From Candidatus Zipacnadia bacterium (GTDB lineage Bacteria; Armatimonadota; Zipacnadia; Zipacnadales; UBA5352), in contig JALGTR010000013.1 in assembly GCA_029821265.1 (NCBI GenBank), forward strand, positions 1-33,344: DNA of 33,344 nt, in the 5' to 3' direction. A model generated the notes under the pieces. It did not search any database and had not been told where the DNA came from. It saw only the letters and a program-made list of their open reading frames with translations. A program made the position numbers and the translations under genes. Below are positions 17,830 through 24,510 of the stretch, in pieces (positions within the stretch are counted from its first letter, which is position 1; each line of letters opens with the position of its first letter).

Positions 17830-18247
17830 GCGCCGCCTGCCACCGCTCAACCCGCTGCCGATGGCCACGATGGCGGATGTGGCGTTCCTGCTGATCATCT
17901 TCTTCATGCTCACGAGCACCTTCGCAAAGGACACCGGGCTGGACATAACGCTCCCGAAAGCCATGACCTCGGAGCAGCTTCCGAAGCGTGAGGTCACGAT
18001 CTGGGTGAACCGTCAGGGCCAGGTGAGGGTCAACCAGACATGGATCAAGCCCGAACAGCTCAGGGACGTCCTGAAGGCTGAGTTCGCGAAGGGCGACGTG
18101 ACCGGTGTCACCATTCGCGGCGATGAGCGTGTTCCGTACGGAACGATCATCACCGTGATGGACACCGCCAAGCTGCTGGGCGCCGATATCACGCTGGCGG
18201 CGGAGGTCGAGGAAGGACATCCCGGCGCCGTCGTCGGTGAACCGTAG
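17819..18247 (+). CDS. exbD: ExbD/TolR-type motor subunit
   Basis: A 142-residue protein: a short basic cytoplasmic tail, one transmembrane helix (DVAFLLIIFFMLTSTF) carrying the conserved proton-pathway Asp in MADVAFLL (near residue 20), then a periplasmic domain with the ExbD pattern (ITLPKA, VTIWVNRQGQVRVN, VTIRGDERVPYGTIITVMDTAKLLGA). The ATG at 17819 lies inside the end of exbB with GGAGGGG 7 bases upstream. The pair should form the ExbBD/TolQR motor that energises the TonB/TolA-like protein encoded 23 bases downstream. Confidence 0.93.
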   Translation: MKLRRRLPPLNPLPMATMADVAFLLIIFFMLTSTFAKDTGLDITLPKAMTSEQLPKREVTIWVNRQGQVRVNQTWIKPEQLRDVLKAEFAKGDVTGVTIRGDERVPYGTIITVMDTAKLLGADITLAAEVEEGHPGAVVGEP

Positions 18248-18270
18248 GCTCGATCGGCGGTCGTGTGGCC

Positions 18271-21006
18271 ATGAAAAAGGCCCCGAGTTTCAGGTGGGCA
18301 CTGTTCTGTTCGGCGATGATCCACGTCATCGTATTCCTGACCGTGCCTGTCGGCGGCCCCATCGGTGAGGTGCGCGAAGAGGCGATTCGCCGGGTGACGA
18401 AGACCGCTGTCGAGTTCGTCACGTTCGTGAAACCGCCGCCGCCTCCCCCGCCCGAGCCGCCCCGGCGCCCGCAGATTAGGCGGCAGGTCCGGCGAGTCGT
18501 CCGCCGGGTCGCTCGATCGCCGAGACGGCCGAGGCCGCAGCCGAAGCCCGCCGAGCAGGCCCCCGCGGTCGAGCCGGAAGCCGCCCCTGAGGTCGAAGCG
18601 GTCGAGCCGCCTCCCGCGTCCGAACCTATCCCTGAGCCCGAGCCGGCCCCCGCGCCTGAGCCTGAGCCTCTACCCGAGGCCGCTTCCCGCCCGGTTCCCG
18701 AACTTGTCGTCATGTCTCCCGTGCAGGTGGAGGCTGCAGCCGCCCCTGAGCCCGAGCCGGTGGTCGTCCATCCGACGCCCTCGGGCGATGAGGGCGCCCC
18801 TGTCGAGAAGGCGGCGCCGGAGATGGTGGCGATGGCGCCTGCTCCCGAGGCGGCTGAGGTCGAGGAGCTGCCGGTGGGCGGTGGTGGTGGACCGATCGCG
18901 CCCGCCGGCGCCGGCGGAGGCGCTGCGCCCGGCCCACCCACGCCAGGGCCCGTCATCGCTCTGGGACCATCCGCGGAGGATGCCCTGGAGATCGCGGCAC
19001 CCGCTCCAGCAGGTCCATCCGGCGACGACCGGGCGAAGGCCGCCCCGGAGATGGCCCCCGCTCCGCCCGGCCCGTCCGGGGCAGGGCGCGGCGATTCGGC
19101 AGGATCTGGCACGTCAACGCGCGACCTCGGCCCTGTCATAGCCCGCCGTGAACCGACCGCCGAGCCTCGCGGAGGTCCGCCACGCGCGTCCTCCGCGGCG
19201 CCGACTGTAGGCGAGGAGGGACCGCCGGGCGGGTCGGCTGGCGGATCCGGGGCCGGCCAGCCGGGCTCCGGCACGGCGAAGTCGATGCCCGCGCGGATGG
19301 CCAGTGCATTGATGCGTGGGCCCGGCGCGAGCGCACAATCAGCGCCGGGGTCCAGGCGCGGCGGCAGTTCGGGCTCGGGCGCAGCCAGCGGCTCGCCCGC
19401 GCGGGTCATCACCAGCCCATACGGTACGCGGCCCGTCCTGTCTGGCGTCGGAAGCGGGGGCGGCGGAGGCGGTGAGGCCGTGGTTGGCGTCGAGGCCGCG
19501 GGGCCGGGCCCGGGAACCGGCGCTGGCGGCGGAACGATGATCGCCGCACTCCCGAAATCCGCTCCCGGGATGAGCGGTCGAGGTGATGGCATCGGTGGAG
19601 GATCGGGCGCAGGAACGGGTCGTGGCGGCGGAGGCTCCAGCTCAGGCACGGGCCCCGGTGATGGCGGAAGCGGCCCGGTTGCGTCGGGGGCCGGCGGCGT
19701 TGATACGGGAGGCGGCGGTATCGCGGACATGATTCCGGGCGGTGCGTCCGGACAGGGAGCCGGCGACTGGGGCGTTCCGGGCGGCGAGGGGCCAGGCTGG
19801 GGCGCTGACGGCACGGGCTATGTGATCACCAAGTCCATTCCGGTTGGCCCCGGAACCGGTGGCCTCCCCGGCGTCGGCGGCCACGGCCCCGGCGGCGGTC
19901 AGGGAGGTGAGGGCGGCGTGGGCACGGGCACCGGCGGCGGCGTTGGCGGCGGCGATCAGCCGGGCATCGGGCCACTGCGGCCGGTGGAGGGCGCAACCGG
20001 ATCGGGCCCCGGATACTCCGATGACGCGCCGGGCTTCGATCCCCGCTCCCTGCTCGCCTCGGCCTCCGGGGCGCTCGGTATCGGTGGCTTCGGCCCTGGC
20101 GGCGGCCCCGGGCTCTGGGGCAGCGGGAAGTCCCGGCCTCGCATGGGGCGCTCTGGCGGTCCCTCCTCCGCGATCGGTATACCCGGTATCGGCGGAGGCG
20201 CTGGCGGAGGTGGTCGCGGGACCGGTCCCGGTGGGCCGGTTGGCTTCGGACTACCCGGCGCAGCGGGGCCGGGAGGGGCAGGGCTGCCCGCCCTCCCCGG
20301 ACAGGGCGGGATGCTCGCCTCCGTTGACGCACCCGAGCTTGCGTCGGTGGGCACGGCCGCGGGCGATTTCGGCGCGAAGAGTACCCCTGGAGGCGGCCTC
20401 TACACCGGCGTAAGCGGCAGCTTCGATATGCCCATGGGTGTCACCACCGCCGACTACCAGGCGGATTCTGAGGGCATGGTCAACCTGCTGAGTGAAGTGC
20501 GAGAGCGCACAAACATCCACGTAACGGTTCACCAGCGATACGTGCCGCTCACACTCGAGAACATCAAGCATTCGCCGGTCCTGCACCTGCGCGGCCATCG
20601 CCCCTTCTCGCTGACGGAGGAGGAACGCGAGGTCCTCCGGCAGTACGTTGCGCAGGGCGGAACGATCTTCGGCGAGGATTCACACGGGCCGTTCGGGGAG
20701 TGCTTCCGGCGGGAGATGAAGAAGACGTTCGGCGGCAGCCTCGACGATCTGCCCACCGACCACGAGATCTACCGCGCGCACTATGTCCTCGATCGGATCC
20801 CCGCCGGTGACATGGGCGAGCGCTATCCGCTGCAGGGCATGGCAGTTGGGGATCGCCTCGGGGTCATCTTCTCGCGCAATGACTACGGGGATTCCTGGGA
20901 GGGCACCGGTGAGTGGGTGCGCCCCGAATCGCGCGAGCCGGCCTTCCGGATGGGGGTGAACATCTTCACATACATCGTCGCGCAGTGGCAGAAGCACCGG
21001 AAGTGA
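18271..21006 (+). CDS. TonB/TolA-like membrane-anchored protein with giant Gly-rich region and C-terminal DUF4159 domain
   Basis: A 911-residue protein. Residues 7-28 form one transmembrane helix after a short basic N-terminus. A TonB-like proline stretch (VKPPPPPPPEPP, near 54-64) is followed by an Arg-rich segment (65-93), then a Pro/Glu/Ala-rich spacer to about 200, and roughly 500 residues dominated by Gly with Ala, Ser and Pro. The C-terminal 190 residues match DUF4159: HLRGHRPFSLTEEEREVLR, GGTIFGEDSHG, FRREMKKTF, DHEIYRAHYVLD and GVIFSRNDYGDSW. The expected TonB C-terminal domain is absent. The N-terminus and its place behind exbB and exbD point to energy transduction across the periplasm; the DUF4159 role is unknown. 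A GTG at 18265 is an alternative start; neither has a good ribosome site. Its stop abuts that of the convergent TolB-like gene. Confidence 0.85.
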   Translation: MKKAPSFRWALFCSAMIHVIVFLTVPVGGPIGEVREEAIRRVTKTAVEFVTFVKPPPPPPPEPPRRPQIRRQVRRVVRRVARSPRRPRPQPKPAEQAPAVEPEAAPEVEAVEPPPASEPIPEPEPAPAPEPEPLPEAASRPVPELVVMSPVQVEAAAAPEPEPVVVHPTPSGDEGAPVEKAAPEMVAMAPAPEAAEVEELPVGGGGGPIAPAGAGGGAAPGPPTPGPVIALGPSAEDALEIAAPAPAGPSGDDRAKAAPEMAPAPPGPSGAGRGDSAGSGTSTRDLGPVIARREPTAEPRGGPPRASSAAPTVGEEGPPGGSAGGSGAGQPGSGTAKSMPARMASALMRGPGASAQSAPGSRRGGSSGSGAASGSPARVITSPYGTRPVLSGVGSGGGGGGEAVVGVEAAGPGPGTGAGGGTMIAALPKSAPGMSGRGDGIGGGSGAGTGRGGGGSSSGTGPGDGGSGPVASGAGGVDTGGGGIADMIPGGASGQGAGDWGVPGGEGPGWGADGTGYVITKSIPVGPGTGGLPGVGGHGPGGGQGGEGGVGTGTGGGVGGGDQPGIGPLRPVEGATGSGPGYSDDAPGFDPRSLLASASGALGIGGFGPGGGPGLWGSGKSRPRMGRSGGPSSAIGIPGIGGGAGGGGRGTGPGGPVGFGLPGAAGPGGAGLPALPGQGGMLASVDAPELASVGTAAGDFGAKSTPGGGLYTGVSGSFDMPMGVTTADYQADSEGMVNLLSEVRERTNIHVTVHQRYVPLTLENIKHSPVLHLRGHRPFSLTEEEREVLRQYVAQGGTIFGEDSHGPFGECFRREMKKTFGGSLDDLPTDHEIYRAHYVLDRIPAGDMGERYPLQGMAVGDRLGVIFSRNDYGDSWEGTGEWVRPESREPAFRMGVNIFTYIVAQWQKHRK

Positions 21007-22032
21007 TCATCGCCTCGGCTGGGGGCGCCATGAGCAGGGGACGTCGCGCACAGGACCCCCACTGACCTCCCGCACGTTCGACCCGTCCGCGTTGGCCACG
21101 TAGAGCCGCATCTCCCCGGTCCTGTCGGAGATGAATGCGATCATCGAGCCGTCCGGCGACCAGCGGGGCGCCCACTCGTTGTGCGGGCTCTGCGTGATAT
21201 TCGTCTGCTGCCGGCTCGCCATCTGCATGACGATGATCTCCCGGTTACCGGCGGGTGAGCTTGCCCAGGCGATCCGCTGGCTGTCAGGGGACCACGCCGG
21301 CTCCTCGTTCCAGAGATCGTTCGCGCTCAGGTTCGTCAGCGTGGCGCGGGCCAGGTCATACAGATAGATCCCGATGTTCCCATCGCGGTGCGTACGGAAT
21401 GCGATGCGCGTGCCGCCGGGCGAGAAGGTCGGGTCACCGTCCCAGGCCCTGTGCGTGGCCACCACCCGTACGTCCTTCCCGTTCGCCTGGGCCACGACCA
21501 CGTCCTGGTTCTCATCGCTGTCTCGCACCCACGCGATCGTTTCACCGGTCGGTCCCCAGGTGGGGTCCCCGTCCCAGCCCGGGTGGTTCGTTACGTTCGT
21601 CAGGCCCGTTCCGTCCGGAGCGCAGGTATAGACCTCCCAGTTGCCGTCACGGTCGCTGACGAAGAGCAGCCTCTTGCCGTCCGGCGACCAGGAGGGCATA
21701 TCCTCGAACGCGTCGGTGTCGATCACCTGATGCTGGTCGCCGCCCTGGCTGTCCATCACCCAGATGTCCTGGTCTCCGTCGCGGTCGGAGACGAATACAA
21801 TGTGCGTCCCGTCCGGTGACCATGCCGGTCGGGTGTCCTCGCTCCGGACCCGGGTCAGCCGCCGCAGGTTGGTCCCGTCGTCCGCGACGGCGTAGATCTC
21901 CGGATCGCCGTCCCTCATCGACACGAATGCCAGTTCCGCCCCCGCCGCCGTCAGCGCCGGCGTCAGCAGTATCGCCACGAGCAGCCCGACGCCGTGGGCT
22001 CTCATACGCGCGATCACTATCGCCATCGGCAC
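21007..22032 (-). CDS. Exported TolB-like seven-repeat beta-propeller (PD40 type)
   Basis: A 341-residue protein with a signal peptide (VGLLVAILLTPALTAAGAE, ending near residue 33). Seven PD40/WD40-like repeats of about 43 residues follow at once, each like I-x-F-V-S-D-R-D-G-x-x-x-I-Y-V-x-x-x-D-G followed by a W-S-P-D-G turn. Genuine TolB has an N-terminal alpha/beta domain before a six-bladed propeller; that domain is absent, so this is TolB-like in the propeller only. The start is uncertain: GTG at 22032 (GGAG 6 bases upstream) or ATG at 22026. It converges on the TonB-like/DUF4159 gene with no base between the stop codons. TolB links the Tol motor to outer-membrane partners, so the position is suggestive, but PD40 propellers are also common as free exported proteins. 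Confidence 0.82.
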   Translation of the reverse strand: MPMAIVIARMRAHGVGLLVAILLTPALTAAGAELAFVSMRDGDPEIYAVADDGTNLRRLTRVRSEDTRPAWSPDGTHIVFVSDRDGDQDIWVMDSQGGDQHQVIDTDAFEDMPSWSPDGKRLLFVSDRDGNWEVYTCAPDGTGLTNVTNHPGWDGDPTWGPTGETIAWVRDSDENQDVVVAQANGKDVRVVATHRAWDGDPTFSPGGTRIAFRTHRDGNIGIYLYDLARATLTNLSANDLWNEEPAWSPDSQRIAWASSPAGNREIIVMQMASRQQTNITQSPHNEWAPRWSPDGSMIAFISDRTGEMRLYVANADGSNVREVSGGPVRDVPCSWRPQPRR

Positions 22033-22365
22033 TCACCGCTCCCGCGAGGATCTGCGGCCCCCAGGCTTCGGGAATGCAAACACCGCCCACACCGCCCGGT
22101 TCCACGCACGTGCGCAAGGCGCCCCTCGCCGTCGGGCTTCGTCCCGATCCCTGCGACGCCAGGCCTGGTCGGGGCCGCAGGTCTGCGACCAGCGAGACGG
22201 ACATCTGCAGGACACCTCGCCCGGGAGGTTACGGCTCCCTCGACCGCGAACGCACCGATGCACGCGAGCGGAGAGCACGCCCCTGGAACTCGCCGACCAC
22301 CCGGGAGCAGGCCCCACCAGTCGCGCAGCCGAAAGCACAGAGGGCGCAATCCACAGGAGCCGAAC
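22033..22365. promoter_or_regulatory. 333-base divergent intergenic region
   Basis: This separates the TolB-like gene (minus) from the polytopic membrane protein (plus) and should hold both promoters. It is GC-rich throughout and I see no good -35/-10 pair. CTGCGGCCCC (22052-22061) and GGGGCCGCAG (22171-22180) are exact reverse complements 109 bases apart, possibly chance in such GC-rich DNA. The plus-strand frame stays open across it, but the translation is basic and low-complexity and looks non-coding. Confidence 0.35.
22355..22359 (+). promoter_or_regulatory. Ribosome binding site deciding a GTG start
   Basis: AGGAG 6 bases before the GTG at 22366. It sets the start of the membrane protein and removes more than 120 codons of upstream open frame. 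Confidence 0.7.
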
Positions 22366-24357
22366 GTGCACGAGACCGCGACCGATCACGAATCAACGCC
22401 GGAGCCGCATCGACTGAGTCTGCGCCAGATCGGGGCGGCGCTGGCCCTCGCCGTAGTCCTGCTGGCTCTCGTGAACCTCTTCGTCCTCCGCTACGACCTT
22501 GAGGGCGGGCGCTCCTACGGTCTGCGGGATGTCCCGCCCGCCGTGCCGTGGTTCGTATTACTCACGCTTCTGCTGGCGAGCGCCGCCGCGCGACGGTACC
22601 TGCCGCGCCTTGCCCTCGAACGTCGCCAGCTACTTCTCATCTTTGGCCTGCTCGCGGTGGCGGTCCCACTTTGCGGTGTGATGGGCGTGCGCTCGATCAT
22701 GCCCCACCTGTCGCTGCTGCAGTACTATGCAGCGCCCGACAACGAGTTCGCGCGCATAGCCTCCCATATTCCGGACTGGCTGATGCCGAAGGACCCCTCA
22801 GTCATCATACCCGCGTACGAGGGGGCGGAGACCGGTGGCGTGATGTGGCGGCCGTGGCTGGGCCCGGTCGCGCTCTGGGGCGGCTTCATGGTCCTGTTGG
22901 GCCTCACCACACTTGCGTGGATCAGCCTCTTCCGCAACTACTGGAATCGCTCCGAGCATCTGAGCTACCCGATGCTCGAGCTTCCTCGCCAGCTCGTCGG
23001 CGTCGGCACATATGGTCACGGCTCCAGCTTCCTGCGCGATCCCCTGATGTGGATCGGCTTCGCCGCGGCGATGCTCTTTCACGCTGGCGCTATACTCAAG
23101 CACTTCAACCCCGGGATTCCCGCCATCCCCGGTCAGACCGACCTCGCGCCGCTGCTCACCGAGGGGCCGCTGCGTCACATGATCCCGTTGCGCTTCAACG
23201 TCAGCCCGCTGATCATCGGCGCCGCCTACCTCGTTCCCCAGCACATCCTGCTCTCGGTCTGGGCGATCTATCTGCTGTATAAGATCGTGGCGTTGATCGG
23301 TGGCGCGTTCGGACTGCAGGCCGGTAACGCCTTTCCGTTCTACCAGGAGCAGAGCACCGGCGGCTACATCGCCTATGGGCTGCTGCTTGTCTGGAGCGCG
23401 CGGGGCCAGATCGCCCGTCTTGTGCGCAGGGCCGTGCAGCGCAGCAGCAAGTTCGATGCCTACCCGCTGACTCCCACACTGGCCGTCTTCGGGGTCATCA
23501 CCGGCAGCGTCCTCATCCTCCTGTGGTGTCACGTCAACCAGTTCACGCTTAAGCTTGCGATTCCGTACTTCACGATCCTGTTGCTTTACGTGACCGTGCA
23601 GGCACGCATCCGCGCCGAGACCGGTATCCCCCTCGCGTGGGATTATCCGTTCGGGACCCAGAAGACCATCTTCCAGCGCGCTCTTGGAACCGATGGTATC
23701 ATGCGCATCGGCGGCGAGCAGGGCCTGGTGATGCTCTCATTCTACTCCTGGCTCGCGCGCTACAACTTCCTCGGACATACCGCCGCCTACGAGATGGACG
23801 ACTGCACCCTCTGGCAGGAGCGCGGGATACGCCGGCGCGTGGCTCTGCTGTTTATCGTGGTTGCGCTCGTGCTGGGGATCGCGTTCGGTTTCGCCATCCA
23901 CCTCAAGGCCTACTACGACTGGGGCGCGTCCCTGCTGCAGGGCGGTTCACTCTACGGCGGCGCAAACACCCAGGTCGCGCGCGGGGAGTATCTCGATCTG
24001 AGCGCTCAGCTCACGTCCCCGCAGGCCTCAGACCCCACGCGCATGAAGTACATCGCGCTCGGGGCGGTCCTTGTCCCGCTGCTGGCGTTCGTACGCAGGA
24101 CGTTCCTGCGCTTCCCCCTGCATCCCCTGGGCTTCCTGCTGGCCACATCCTACGGACCCACGCCCTACTACTGGTCGAGCTTCTTCCTGGCCTGGATCGC
24201 GAAGACGCTCATCCTCAAGATCGGCGGCGCAGGCTCCTATCGCCGTCTCGTGCCGCTGTTTCTGGGCCTCGTGCTGGGCAGTGCCATGGCCTACGACGTG
24301 GTGTGGATGATCATCCGCGCGCTGCTGCCCGAGGGCATGATCCGCGGGTATGTGTAG
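22366..24357 (+). CDS. Polytopic inner-membrane protein, DUF6785/DUF6784-like
   Basis: A 663-residue protein with roughly 12-14 hydrophobic helices. The first is near residues 19-38 (LALAVVLLALVNLFVL), the last near the C-terminus (LVPLFLGLVLGSAMAYDVVWMII). Polar landmarks between helices include NYWNRSEHLSYPMLELPRQL, LPRQLVGVGTYG, RIRAETGIPLAWDYPFGTQ and TSYGPTPYYWSS. The length and these loops resemble the DUF6785/DUF6784 membrane proteins common in Armatimonadota, Planctomycetota and relatives; I recall the family rather than having searched it. Its function is not established, and a transporter is the natural guess. The GTG start at 22366 is fixed by AGGAG 6 bases upstream. A heparinase-like gene follows 153 bases downstream on the same strand, so import of released oligosaccharide is possible but unproven. 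Confidence 0.72.
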   Translation: MHETATDHESTPEPHRLSLRQIGAALALAVVLLALVNLFVLRYDLEGGRSYGLRDVPPAVPWFVLLTLLLASAAARRYLPRLALERRQLLLIFGLLAVAVPLCGVMGVRSIMPHLSLLQYYAAPDNEFARIASHIPDWLMPKDPSVIIPAYEGAETGGVMWRPWLGPVALWGGFMVLLGLTTLAWISLFRNYWNRSEHLSYPMLELPRQLVGVGTYGHGSSFLRDPLMWIGFAAAMLFHAGAILKHFNPGIPAIPGQTDLAPLLTEGPLRHMIPLRFNVSPLIIGAAYLVPQHILLSVWAIYLLYKIVALIGGAFGLQAGNAFPFYQEQSTGGYIAYGLLLVWSARGQIARLVRRAVQRSSKFDAYPLTPTLAVFGVITGSVLILLWCHVNQFTLKLAIPYFTILLLYVTVQARIRAETGIPLAWDYPFGTQKTIFQRALGTDGIMRIGGEQGLVMLSFYSWLARYNFLGHTAAYEMDDCTLWQERGIRRRVALLFIVVALVLGIAFGFAIHLKAYYDWGASLLQGGSLYGGANTQVARGEYLDLSAQLTSPQASDPTRMKYIALGAVLVPLLAFVRRTFLRFPLHPLGFLLATSYGPTPYYWSSFFLAWIAKTLILKIGGAGSYRRLVPLFLGLVLGSAMAYDVVWMIIRALLPEGMIRGYV

Positions 24358-24510
24358 CCCCCGGTCGCGCCTGTCACGGCTCCCGGGGCCGCGACGACCA
24401 GCCGCAAACTGCTATCCCGGGGAAGGAAATCCGGGCGCACGTGGCATATCAGTGCCTGACGGAGATGCTCTGTCGCTTCCCAATGAACCGCCCGGGACGG
24501 AGGAGTCACG

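Noticed and set aside
18189-19814. A 541-codon open frame antisense to the exbD end and TonB-like/DUF4159 gene, rich in Pro, Ala and Ser
   Set aside because: It mirrors the Gly/Pro-rich codons of the real gene; low-complexity GC-rich DNA keeps the opposite frame open. It has no domain and no ribosome site that I can see.
18880-20340. Repetitive GC-rich DNA that could suggest a tandem repeat or CRISPR-like array
   Set aside because: The repetition is of glycine codons with no fixed unit or spacer. It is explained by coding for the Gly-rich region of the DUF4159 fusion.
21994-22365. N-terminal extension of the polytopic membrane protein
   Set aside because: The extension is basic and low-complexity, overlaps the start of the divergent TolB-like gene, and lacks a ribosome site, whereas the GTG at 22366 has AGGAG at ideal spacing.
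24358-24395. Weak inverted repeats after the polytopic membrane protein gene
   Set aside because: The stems are only about 6 bases with long loops and no T tract, which is expected by chance in DNA this GC-rich.
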